A stretch of 64,000 bases of DNA, from positions 10,027,211 to 10,091,210 of the forward strand of contig NC_037264.1 of the NCBI RefSeq assembly GCF_000002425.4, in the 5' to 3' direction. Source of the DNA: Physcomitrium patens. Taxonomy: Eukaryota > Streptophyta > Bryopsida > Funariales > Funariaceae. Shown piece by piece: positions 49,530 to 60,430 of this stretch (positions are counted from its first letter, which is position 1; each line of letters opens with the position of its first letter). The notes below the pieces were generated by a model. The model was not told where the DNA came from. It searched no databases and saw only the letters and a list, made by a program, of their open reading frames with translations. A program made the position numbers and the translations under genes.

Positions 49530-50088
49530 TGTCAAGGACATGAACTAAAAGATGATGTATAAACCAATGAAATCTATATCAAAGAAAGAGTGAAAAAATA
49601 GAAATAAAAAAGTATGTATATTTAAAAGAAATTAGAATGGCTTATTGTCAAAAGAGAAGGAAACTTGAGACTCTTGAAACTAGACTAGAAGCAAGAAAGG
49701 AGTTGACAAGAGTGAAGAGGGCTTCACTCTAATCTCTATATATATTATCTAACTAGGGGCTATGTGGCATTATTCTATAGGACCTCTAATATGTGTTGAC
49801 TTTGTAGGACACATGCTTTGACTTACAAGGCAAATTTTTCTATGTATGGGCCACATAATTAGCTTGGTCTTCAAATTAACAACATGTGTGGCACATGTTG
49901 TATTTGTTGACTACTTTTCTAACCCAAAAAATCAATTATAAACACCTATAAAGTCAAAGCAGCATCTATGAAGCTTCTAAGAAGCTACTATAGAAGATAT
50001 TATAGAATTATCTTACTTTTACCTACTTCTACTTACTTCTACCTATTTATACAGGTAATTATTGGCTTACATGTGTATGTCCATGAGA
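49530..50088 (-). mobile_element. Solo LTR of the chromovirus A family with target duplication
   Basis: 559 bp, almost exactly the length of the A LTRs, in reverse orientation, flanked by the direct repeat ATCAA (49525-49529 and 50089-50093). It keeps the TATA box, the U3/R hairpin arms (GACAAGAGTGAAG and its partner) and the TG start; the last two bases read GA instead of CA. The absence of internal sequence and intact flanks indicate loss of an inserted element by LTR-LTR recombination. Confidence 0.93.
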
Positions 50089-50420
50089 ATCAATCACTAC
50101 TAGGAAGACTTTTGTATGTTGTAATTTTGAGGCTTGTTATTGATTTTGAACTAAGCATATATCTATAAATATTGTAAGAATTGAAAATCTGTCATATTGA
50201 TCTATCTATAATCCTTATGGACAACTAAAGTTGTATCAAATTTATAAATAATAAAATATTAAATTTATAAATTAAACATATAGATATTAATTTTTAATTT
50301 ATTTTTTAAAAAAAATATGGCTAAGAACATATTAGTTGATTATATATCCATATTTGAGCAATACGATCATATTTTGAGTAAATCTCAAAATTTATCAACT
50401 ATTACATATGAGAAGCAATA

Positions 50421-51678
50421 AACATCCTATTAAAACCAAAATTCAAATAAAGTATTATCTACATTTCTTTCTTTAAATAATTCTTATCTAATTTATAATT
50501 CTTGAAGTAATTAAATTTAGAAAATTTAAATCTATCCATTTGTATTTAGTACTCACTCTATAATTTATAGATTTCAAGACAAATCCTTACTTGAACTAGA
50601 TAGAACTTATCAATTCCTACTCTAGTACAAATAAATTTGTTTATTTTAAAATTTGATTGATATTGTACTAATTCAAAGGGAGCATCTCATACAACTTTAC
50701 TTCTTAATGAAGATTAGAATAGATATTCCATTAATCCTACAACCAAAAAAAAAAAAAAATTGATCTAATTTGATGAAATTCTATCACAATCAACTAAAAT
50801 CTTAGCAAAACTAGTTTATACTACAATGATATTAGTACAACGTTGCCAATAAATTATAAAAAAAAATTAAAAAAAGATGTTGAGTAGATTCTTATAATAT
50901 ATTTTTTATCAAATTCTTGCTATAATTAATCCATTACTACCAACTTTTAAGAACAAAACAAAAGAATTTTGGTACAAAAAAAAATGTTGAAGTAAATGCT
51001 CCAAAATACTTTACTAATAGCTACAATGACATCATCTTGAGAATATCATCTAAAGATCATAATATAATCTATAGATGAATAAATCACAAAATTTTGAAGT
51101 AATAGGCAAAGACATTTGATTCTTCAAGCCTTATAACTATAGGATTTACATGTACTTAAGTAACACAAAATTATTCAATAAAACATATGAGATTGATTCT
51201 TTAATAAAAAATTACTTTAACAAAGAAAAAAAACTACTTACTCTTCAAATATAATAGTTTTTTTTTAATATTTCATATGTTTAGTGCCTTTAATTATTAA
51301 TGAATCATAATATTTATATTTTTATGTTTTTCTATATTACTTCTTTTTTGTAGTTGTAGTCACTTAAAACTCTCATTTCTTGAATTTAAACAATGTAAAT
51401 TCTAAGGCCATGAAAAACAAAATTTATTATATATAATATTTTGGTAAGGCTCTATAGTCATTAGAAATATGGTGGTAATCATCTTGAATATCTTATATGA
51501 GTTTTAATGAATTTGTTATACTAGTAAGTTATTTGATTCATATTATTACATTATCCAATATTATCTAATACTCCTTAATAAAAAATACTTGATAAAGTTG
51601 CATGAATCTTAAAATAAAGCCAAATAAATAAATAAATAAAACTTTTTAAAATATTATTTATATAAAAATTAAATAAAT

Positions 51679-51729
<51 letters not shown>

Positions 51730-52000
51730 TTTAGAATTTTATGCTAAAATAAGTGAGACGTGATTCTATAAAGTTTTAAAAACCATTAAGACATTAAGTG
51801 CTTTTTGGCATTAAAATAAATAAAAATTTTGTTTATTGTTTACAAAATCCATTCTCTTATTATTAAAAAATATATATTTTGATTTGTAAAATTTTACATG
51901 TAAATATATTTTTATACAAAACACAAATAAATAATAATATTTCATTGAGAGAAAAATATTTTTATCTTTGAAAAAATATAATCACATAAAAATCTCATCA
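50421..52000. other. AT-rich DNA without a recognised gene
   Basis: Extremely AT-rich, with an (AT)n run at 51680-51724. I see no supported gene or terminal repeat. Confidence 0.35.
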
Positions 52001-52022
52001 ATAAATAAATCACTTTGAAAAT

Positions 52023-52440
52023 TCTATAAAAGACAAATATCACACATGCTCTTGAATTTTCTTGAAATATCAAGAATATCTCTCAAGTTTTGATGATATC
52101 AGATATATTCTTCAACTTTGTAATAATTATAATTTTTTCTTTGAATTAATAATATATTTGTTCTTATTTTTTATTGTTTTTATTAGAGCCCAAAGCCTAT
52201 GCTTTTCCACAATATTTGGAATCTATCCATATTTCCTACCCATGCCCTTGGTACAATTATACTAGTACCCGTCTGTTGCTTAGTTCACTTACATCCTCCT
52301 TCTGGTACCTCCCTTCAAACACTCACACTCACATGCCCTTACTGAATCAGCATAATATGTTTGTCATGGCCTCCGTGGATTCCTGCACAAACCATATACT
52401 AGCTTCAACTCACAAAAACTTCAAAAATACAACACATGCC
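52023..52440 (+). repeat. Long inverted repeat, left arm
   Basis: About 400 bp that reappears in reverse complement at 53240-53670 with roughly 70-80% identity by eye. Shared landmarks are ATATCACACATGC, TTTCTTGAAATATCAAGAAT, GAATCAGCATRAYATGTTTG and CTAGCTTCAACT. The spacer is about 800 bp. A plus-strand frame at 52174-52464 crosses the arm but has no recognisable family. Confidence 0.8.
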
Positions 52441-53239
52441 CCTGAATTATTTTCAGTTTGTTAAAACTGTGAATCAAGTTATGGCTTCTCACACACAATT
52501 GTACCTACAAACCACTAACACAAAATAATCATCATATACAATACACACCACTTTTATGTCTATATATATATATATATATATATAGCAAAATAGGATTCAA
52601 CGCATATGAAATTACAATCCAAATACAAAATCTTGCAAAATAAATGAAAAATAAGCATTCCAAAATTTGATGGATTTTAATATACATGATAAATAATGAA
52701 TTCAAGTTCTCAATGTATAGTGATTGCCAAAACATGATATAATACAACATAATTAAAGTAGATGTGGATGCAGATGCAAAAAAAGAAGATGCAATGGAAT
52801 GATGCAATGAAAAGGCCTAAATTTGCGATGAATTCAAGCTCAAGTTTTGCTGTATTTTGGAGCCAACAACATTAATAATAAACAAGCCTAGGATTTGATA
52901 CACTTGAACTCCATCATAATCTTTCTTTCTTCAACACTATGGATTCTATTAGTCAAATAACTTTGGAGCTTATGCTTGCTAATACCAAAATTATTTTACA
53001 ACCCATCAGTGGATGTGTTACTAGAATCAGCATCACCAAAAGTATCTTTTAAGGTTCAATTATTGGAAGAGCTTGGATGATTGACTTGCAAAGTAGATTC
53101 TCTAATCTTGCAACAAATTTTTAATTGGATAGTTCCCACTAAAATTGAAGATGTGTAGGCAGAATCTAGGCCTCCATACTCATAGGCTTTATGAATTGCT
53201 AATTTGGCATGTGGTGGTATTGATGTGTACGGATCCATT

Positions 53240-53670
53240 ATAGTTGTTGTAAGTTGAAGCTAATGTATGATTTAAATAGGAACCTATGGAGGCAATGACA
53301 AACATGTCATGCTGATTCAATGAGAGTATGTGAGTGTGTAAAGAGAGATGTGATGAAGATATAGGTGAATTAAGTTGGACTGCTGCTAGTGTAACTACAA
53401 TAAGAATAAAGGCAAGAGGTTTGTACAAGGCTTAGGCATTGTAAAAAAACATAGATTTTGAGCCCCAATAAAAACTATAAGAAAATAAGAGTAGATAGAT
53501 TATTAGTCCAAAAGACAAATTTGCAATTATCACAAAATTGAGGAGCATGTGTGATATTCTTAATATACTTGTTGTGAGTAGATATTATCAAAGTTTATCA
53601 AGTTGAGGGTTATTCTTGATATTTCAAGAAAGTTCAAGGGCATGTGTGATATTTTTCCTTCTATAAATCC
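53240..53670 (-). repeat. Long inverted repeat, right arm
   Basis: Reverse-complement partner of 52023-52440. On the minus strand, overlapping frames at 53189-53428 and 53056-53238 continue inward past the arm (MDPYTSIPPHAKLAIHKAYE and beyond). None matches a family I know, and the two frames exclude each other, so coding is unproven. Confidence 0.8.
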
Positions 53671-54590
53671 TCTATTTTATTTATTTATATTTTTATTTTT
53701 TATTATTTTGTCTCTTGCATTAAAGAATGTTCTATTTTACTTTTCCTGCAATTCAAACCTTTGATTCACGATTTGTAGTTTTTACAAATTGAAGGCGACT
53801 TTTGATGTATTAAAAACTCATTCAATATCAAAACTACTTGGGTTGGTATAGCATAGATGCATTAAGAATTTCATAGGAGTCATTTTGGAATCACTCACAT
53901 ACACTTCATGTTGAAAAGTTTTTTTATATGATATGCAGACAGTAAAAGCTTACAATATATTGCATCTTGTAAAAATTTGTTTGTTCCGTCCATATTTCAT
54001 ATTCAAAATCTTTATCATACTCTGGTAAACGGTGTGATTTTCCATGGAAACTTCACACAAAGTTTGAGCATCCAATTTGGTCTCTGACAGGGACAGTGCA
54101 CATCAAACTGTAACACTGTCGGTGACACTGAGTCACATATGCCGAAGGCTTGTTCAGCTAAGATTCACTAATATTTGAAGCTCGATCACCAGCAAAGTGA
54201 TTGTAGCTTGGTTTCGAGCATTTACTCTAAGTTACTATGTTTTACCCAAACATCCCTCATCTTCCTGGCGTGTCGGTAGAGAATATAGTGTGATATCCCA
54301 TGTTGAAAAATTATCTTGTTTCTGCTGATGGTGAAGAGATATATATGCTTCATAGTCACTTGGGACTTTCATGTAGGTGGATAAGTTATTATGGGGATTC
54401 GGGATTTTGTGATGTATGTGTGGCAGCACAACAAGACCTGCATGATCTCATCATGTACTTTATCTCAGTTTGCCAGAAATCAGGTTTTGTAGTTGGTTGT
54501 TTGAGAGTAAATAAATTCAGAATTGGCATTGTAGAGATGTGATTTCAACTCAGGGGTGACTGGGAAACTTCCCAGACTGTTTGTGCCGCG
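53671..54590. other. Transition from AT-rich to GC-richer DNA
   Basis: Composition rises from about 54.0 kb. Small frames on both strands at 54235-54542 overlap one another and are not supported. This stretch may include the 3' untranslated region of the frame at 54597-54839. Confidence 0.3.
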
Positions 54591-54596
54591 ATAAAG

Positions 54597-54839
54597 TTAA
54601 ATGTTGCTTTCACTGGAATCAGACACACTCTCTGAAGGATTCTTCAATGCTAGAATCTGCTCGAGTTCATTTAGAGTGTTTGCAGCACAGATGTCTTGGA
54701 TATCCACATACGATCCTAACTTAAGATAGTCGTCGATGCCGGATGACTCAATCATGCCAGACTGTCTACATTCTGTTTCTGCTTGGATAATGAACTTTGC
54801 AGTCTTGACTGATGCAAAAGTGAGGAACGGTTGTGTCAC
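54597..54839 (-). CDS. Hypothetical small frame or last exon
   Basis: 80 codons with balanced composition, unlike its AT-rich surroundings. A helical stretch with FASVKTAKFIIQAETECRQS is followed by SGIDDYLKLGSYVDIQDICA and an acidic, serine-rich end (SESVSDSSESNI). It could be the last exon of a host gene on the minus strand, but no upstream exon is evident between 54840 and 55690. I do not recognise the family, and chance is possible. Confidence 0.3.
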   Translation of the reverse strand: MTQPFLTFASVKTAKFIIQAETECRQSGMIESSGIDDYLKLGSYVDIQDICAANTLNELEQILALKNPSESVSDSSESNI

Positions 54840-55693
54840 TTACACATTGCACATATTGTGAGTCCTTGATATGTGGATCGTGTATGCAAAAATAACCTCA
54901 AAAAGTTTCTTTTCATCGGCGGTCATTTGTCACTAGTCGGACCCGAAAATCATGGAATGTTCGACAGACTTCACGGGATACTAAAATTATCATGCATAAG
55001 TGACTGACAGTTGGAAACCCACTTGATTTGTGATTCAGGTGGTGTAGACGAGAACTTTTATTATGATCGAGAATGTCATTATTTCCAGTTCAGTAGTAAA
55101 GGATTCGAACTAGCTACAATCTTCAGTAACTGCCAATATAAGCACAACCGCTTCCGTAAGGACTAAAACCAATGGTTACTGTAGAAAACCTCGCACCTGT
55201 TGAGTGGGAATGTACAACGCTTTGTGCGCTCTGAAGACTATGTCTCGACCACTTTATTTGACATCTAAACTAAAATCGTTTCTGCAAGGAGAATATATGA
55301 ATGGGGTGACAAATCGTGTCTACTAAGATTTGGCTATCGAACTAAGACTCAACTTCGTCCATCATCTGACGTTGAAATGAATTATTTATGAACACTACAA
55401 CTAAACACCACTACTCGTGAATGTACACAGGCTCCGTTATTTACTACTCTATAAATTGGATTTACCTCCTGTGGTTTAGGGTCCAGATCCGCCTCATGAA
55501 CCTGGAGAAGCTTATTCCAAAGAGACTACGCAGGTTTTTAACAATAACCAAGTCGTGTTATTAGGTTCCAGGTATATTAAAAACGACTACCTCCCACCAT
55601 GGACATTCACTATGACCTCTCTACACTGTTGGCACTCTGTCAACAACAAATCGACTTTTAACGACTTAAGATCTTAAGGCTTTGTGTATGACA
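54840..55693. other. Intergenic DNA downstream of the oxidase gene
   Basis: GC-richer than the retroelement zone. It presumably includes the 3' untranslated region of the glyoxal-oxidase-like gene. No other feature is supported. Confidence 0.35.
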
Positions 55694-57405
55694 CTAGTTA
55701 TTTTGCTTAATCCAGACAGCCTTGGATGGAACACCATTCTGGACCACGAAGAACATGTACCATGCCGGAGGAGCGATGGTATTCCCAGGAACGGCAGTAA
55801 CCCCAACAGACCAGTTTGCACCTGCCTTCACAGGTGCTGCAGTCTTCAGCTTCATCAGCCTTTGACCCTGAGCAAAGGAGTGAGTCACAAACGGTGCACT
55901 CAACATGTTAACCTCTACTCCGCCCACCCTTCGGCCTATTCCAAAAGTGATAACGAAGTTCTGCTTGTATTTGAGCGCTTTCGGGTACGCTTTGATGGCT
56001 GGTTTCACAGCGCCGTTCCTGTAGATCACAACACTCCGTTAGAAGAAAATTGTGAACGAAACAATATTAGCGTCAGCATAATATTCTCTTAACCTATCAT
56101 CATGATAGCACTCGACAAAGCTGAGTTGAATTCAAAGTCATACCCGCCGGCCAGGTAGGGTGGAGAAAAGGCCTCCACTCGCAGTTCAGTAGGGTATGCT
56201 CCTCTGTATGTATAGAACTGGTGAGTGTTGCTTCCAGCAACGAGGATCCTTCCGTCGGGAAGCAAGTTGGCTGTGGAGTGATACATGCGAGGAATGTTTG
56301 TTTTGGCATAAACTTGGAACGTCTTCCTAGCGACATTGTAGTTAACTGGGTTCAAAGCGGGGTTGTTGGCTTTTCCCCATCCCTGGTATCCATTCAGAGC
56401 ACCATTAATGATCAAAACATCTCCAGTTGGCAAATTGATCATGTCTCCCATTGTGCGCCGGATCGGCATGTTCTGCATCGCCCACTTCGGAGCCCCTGCA
56501 GTGGCAACAATCCTTCCGCAGCTGGCGGAAGCGGGGGCATTTGCGTTCCCGGTCCTAGAGGCGCCAGTAGCTGCACCTCCGCACACCATGATCTCTGCTT
56601 GCCCAAAATTGTTCTGCCATACGAGCGGGAGCAGGGCAGCGGACCCAGCCGAAGGGTAGTTACGGGGGTTTCCGGGAATCTGAGGATAGGCTCTCACAAC
56701 TCTGCCATTGTTCCAATTGAGCTGCACAGAGTCCCTGTTGGCAAAAATGAACAAGTCTCCATTCGGCAGAAGGTACACAAAGGGGTACAAGTTGTCGTAG
56801 CCTCCAAGCACGCCCAGATTAAAAAATTTCTCTCCAACTTTCCTCTTCGGGTAGAACTCATAAGATGGGGTGTTACGTCCTCCCACGATGATCTGTCGCA
56901 GGCCAGTGGGAAGGAGCTGGTTGGAAGCGTACCACCGCCCCGTTGCCAGGTTTTCCCCCAACTCAGTCCAGTCGCAATTTCCAGATGGCGGACAAGGCAT
57001 CAGTGTCCTGATCTTCCTGTTCCCCTCAAAATCGCCACCAGTCTGCACCATCATTCCAGAGGCAAAGAACTGACCAGACGAACACCATGTATCTGTGTAT
57101 ATGTACAAGGGGCGGACTGTGTTGGAAGGGTTGAACATCACGGAGTGCGCGTAGCAATCCGTCTTAGAAATACGCTCCGCAGGCTGCTTGCGGCACCGAC
57201 CGCCAGGAAGCTTGATTGCCGAAGGTCCAATGTTGGTCCGATCGAGCATGATCGCCGTGCCATAGTGAGTGACCATGGTATGCATGGAGGAAATACCTGC
57301 ATTTTTATTCAATAATGCCCAAGAGCCTTGAGCAGCAACTGGTTCAAAGGATATCAGACACTGCAACAGGACGAACACCACAAGAGTGGCAGTCCACGAT
57401 CCCAT
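55694..57405 (-). CDS. GLOX: Glyoxal oxidase / galactose-oxidase-like secreted enzyme
   Basis: Copper-radical oxidase of the plant GLOX family, secreted to the apoplast, which oxidises aldehydes or primary alcohols and makes hydrogen peroxide. Exon 1 (56144-57405) and exon 2 (55694-56018) join across a 125-base GT-AG intron to give 528 residues. I chose the ATG at 57403-57405 because it opens directly into a signal peptide (MGSWTATLVVFVLLQCLISF, cut probably after AAQ); an in-frame ATG eight codons upstream (57429) is possible. Predicted cofactor residues are all present: Cys108 (DTWCSSGQ), Tyr182 (SYEFYP) for the thioether, Tyr375-His376 (PRMYHST) and His467 (VTHSFAQGQR). The Glyoxal_oxid_N kelch part precedes a DUF1929 C-terminal domain. 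No break is seen, so it is probably functional. Substrate cannot be told from sequence. Confidence 0.93.
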
Positions 57406-57429
57406 GTTCCTGTCCCACTCTAGATTCAC

Positions 57430-59699
57430 CAGATATCACCGATCTCAATGATATTTAATATCAAAAACGGATAAGTTTCGAAAATAAATATGTAAACAAA
57501 CCAGGAAACTACACGGTGTAACTTAGAAGCAGTCTAGAACTAGACTAACACACAACCGAAGCAAGCAAGCTGATGTCTCTAAGACGCAGTTGCAACTGGA
57601 GACTATCAGTTGGAACATAGACGTAAGATTGACGAGGTGAAGCGATGTCCCGGTATTAATACACTCGGGAACTGGGCGAGTACCTAGGAAATCGCGGATC
57701 CTGTTGGTGAGACGCTGCAGTTTGCTAAACTGGGCATGAGGAAAGAGGGTCTAGAAATTCCGACTGTTGGAGTGGCGAAGCAGAGTCACGAAAGCGAAGA
57801 TGCGGGATGATGGCAGGTTGCGCGGAGTCAATCCGCGTGTGCCAATGGGTTTGCTCACCGCGATCGGGTCCCGAAGAAGGGCGAGGAACAGCTCCTCGAC
57901 CCAGCCCGCCTTGTTGCATCACAAACGCCCCTGCCCCTTCTCATTCTCACTCCTCTGCTCTCGTATCTTTTTCTTTCTGTGGTTTCGATCTCATCGCATC
58001 TCTTGCTTCTATTTTCATTTCTCTTTGTTTGTATTTGTGCTTTTGACTCCTAGTTGCAACCGTGTTGTGGTAGCCACATTTTGTATGCCCTTTTTACAAA
58101 ATGGAATTTATTTTTATTTTTCAAGTAGGGAAGAAATAATATATATATATATATATATATATGAATTTTTTATATTACTTTATTTAAATTTTATTCCACT
58201 GTTAGACATATATTGTGTTGGAATTAAATTTAAGATTAAATCCAGAATTTTCGCTTACAAGACATTGGGTGTTTGTGTTTTTATATATGGAGTAAAGAAA
58301 AATCTTAAAAACCACACACACACACAATAAATAACTAAATAAAAATAGAGGATGCACACCATCAAATATGAACAAACAGCGATACAGAATTAGAGAATCA
58401 AGGGAGGAAACGAGATTGCCAAAGACACTTTGAATATGAGTATGCGTATGAGGAGAATATGAGGATTGTCAAAGAGCAAGTGTTTGTTGGCAAAAAGGCC
58501 AAAGATGCTATTTAAGAAAAACGGGAAAGGCAGGAATAAAAAAGGCACAAGAAGAAGAACCAGTGCGAAGAAAATACGAAAAAACTATTCATACATATAT
58601 ATATTAGTGTGATTTGCAGTAGAGAGCAAGCAGGAAAGCGAGGCCACACCGGAGCTACTCCTCGGCGCCATGCAAAGCCAGAGAATGCTCGACAACAGAC
58701 CGCCGAGGCACAGAGGTACTTCAGGGTACACATGCATATTCTCCCTAGTTTAGGGTGCAGTAGGAATTGTCATCCGAACAAAAGAGAGCGACTGCAAACC
58801 ATGCATACCACCTTCGACGCACCTGGTCTGACACGGGTTCCCGCTATCGCTGCTGCTGAACCCCACCAAACCCCTCCCCCGTTCAGCATGAGCTGGGTGC
58901 ACCCCCGTGGTGCAGTCAAGTTCTAGTATTCGACGCAGGCATTTCGTCCTAGCTGTCACCCATCTTCTCAGACGCAGTCGCCTTAACGCGGAGAGAAACG
59001 CAGCGTCCCGTGTTGCTCCATGAGACTCCAGCTGAGAAACCAACCCAGATAACTGCCTGGCCCTACATCTGGACCCGAAGATGTCTAGCAATATCGTCGC
59101 GACTTCCAGCCCTAGCCGTATCGAGAGATCTGCGAACCTGTGATGCAGGTAAAACGAAAATCAACCCAGATTCCCGTCGTGCTGGTTCACTGACCCTCTT
59201 ACCAGATAGATGGTTTCTGACACCGGAACGTGAGCTTTCGATTCTCGTGCCACAACAAACGCCGCACAAATCTACCTTGTGCGTAAGGGTCCAACGGGTG
59301 CGCGCGACAAAGCACGTGGCCCGAATGTCTAGCGGCACAAGCAATTCTTCGTCCAAGTCGGATGTCCCAACGAGTTGAGAGCAGCCTGGTCCCACTACAG
59401 GGACGCACTGTTCATTCGGGCCTTGAATCGATACCTGCTGCATCTTGTCAATATGTCTTCTTCGTCGTCGTCGATGCGATGGAGCCTCGCCACCGTACCC
59501 CGACCACTTGTGCAAAAATAAAACATCTCCGTTGACTTGCCTTGATCAATGTATCGCGTTGCACAAATTTTCCACCGCGGTTAAAATAAAAAAAAAAAAA
59601 AACAAACCTTTGAAAGAGCATCGTCGCTTGTTACTATGTTTCCCAATCTGGAGCAAGGTTATTCCAGTCTCAGCTTCCTCGGTCGGTAAAGCGGCCAAG
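57430..59699. other. Oxidase upstream region and unassigned DNA
   Basis: The first kilobase should contain the promoter and 5' untranslated region of the oxidase gene. An (AT)n run lies at 58139-58162. The 58600-59600 stretch is GC-rich, with long overlapping frames on both strands, as expected when stops are rare by composition; the peptides look random (arginine- and serine-rich), so I do not call them genes. Confidence 0.35.
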
Positions 59700-60056
59700 C
59701 TACCTCGCGGCCGAAATCAGTGCCGGTAAAATTGAACCAGATGGTGCGCAAGGAAGTTGGGACGGGAGGCAATCTGGATCCAGCTCGGAGTGGAGTGAAG
59801 AATCATCGGGTTTAGGTAGAGATTCATGCACAAAAATAGCCGCTCCTCCCTCCTCGCTGAGTAGATTAATAAATGCGTATTCGTTCGCATACTCCTCGTC
59901 GTCGTCGTTGTCCTTTCCTCCGTTTTCTTCTCTCACCACGCATTCTGCAAGCATTTTAAGGCACTCCCAGTGTCGTTGTGGCCACGCATCTGGAGCGCCA
60001 GCCACCTTCATTTTTGTATTTTTAGAGCCTTTGTTTGTGTGAAGAAGGATTCGCAA
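59700..60056 (-). CDS. Hypothetical frame, 118 codons
   Basis: Open frame with normal composition and an acidic middle (KDNDDDEEYANEYAF) followed by INLLSEEGGAAIFVHES and a proline-rich end. No domain is recognised. It could be a small plant gene or a first exon, or chance in a GC-richer island. The start is uncertain, since a second ATG (MKVAGAPDAWPQRHWECLKM) lies 15 codons in. Confidence 0.3.
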   Translation of the reverse strand: MRILLHTNKGSKNTKMKVAGAPDAWPQRHWECLKMLAECVVREENGGKDNDDDEEYANEYAFINLLSEEGGAAIFVHESLPKPDDSSLHSELDPDCLPSQLPCAPSGSILPALISAAR

Positions 60057-60392
60057 GGAAATGGACTCTTCGTGTGGATCTCAGGATCTTTGTTGTGTGT
60101 GTGGAAAATGGTGAGTGGGAGTTGGAACCAGCAGAAGTGGTTTTGCTGATCTTGGCATAAAGAACTGTTTTCCGCTAGAGATCAAAAAAATTCGGTGATG
60201 TGTGATGGATTGTGAGGAATAGGCTGCTTCTACGTTGAGTCACAAGTCACATGTTTGATATTATTATTATTATTATTATTACTACTACTTTCTTCTGCTT
60301 GGTTCATTGAAAATCTATTATTGTTTTGATCCCACACAATGTCATCAAACCTTTTGTTGTAGTTGCATTTATGTTATATATGAAGGTTATAC

Positions 60393-60430
<38 letters not shown>

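Larger units (their letters stand above)
47990..50420 (+). mobile_element. Decayed Ty1/Copia element interrupted by a solo LTR
   Basis: Plus strand. The end of the integrase region is at 48090-48290 (SFLKIFGCIAFTYIPKVQRK followed by KLVLKTKKYILLDFG, the standard Copia FGC-A-Y-P-KRKKL text). Reverse transcriptase traces follow at about 48.85-49.4 kb (LNKQVPWIWY-like, then a YR*SYLYRKK region equal to YVDDLIFTG). The RNase H end is at about 50.19-50.40 (DNQS ... KHIDI, then IFEQYDHILSKS). The solo LTR at 49530-50088 splits it. It is very old, with many breaks. Confidence 0.75.

Noticed and set aside
38331-50088. A single 11.8-kb element bounded by the two A-family LTRs
   Set aside because: The right LTR has its own exact target duplication, the DNA between holds other Gypsy and Copia families, and no A-type internal sequence or primer site adjoins either LTR.
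54300-54542. 80-codon plus-strand frame
   Set aside because: It overlaps another frame on the minus strand and shows no recognisable domain or splice pattern.
56221-57315. 364-codon plus-strand frame opposite the oxidase gene
   Set aside because: It is the antisense shadow of a well-supported coding exon with all catalytic residues in place.
58609-59515. Several overlapping frames of 100-150 codons on both strands
   Set aside because: They overlap in opposite directions in a GC-richer stretch where stops are rare, the peptides are arginine/serine-rich without domain motifs, and no splice or start context favours one of them.
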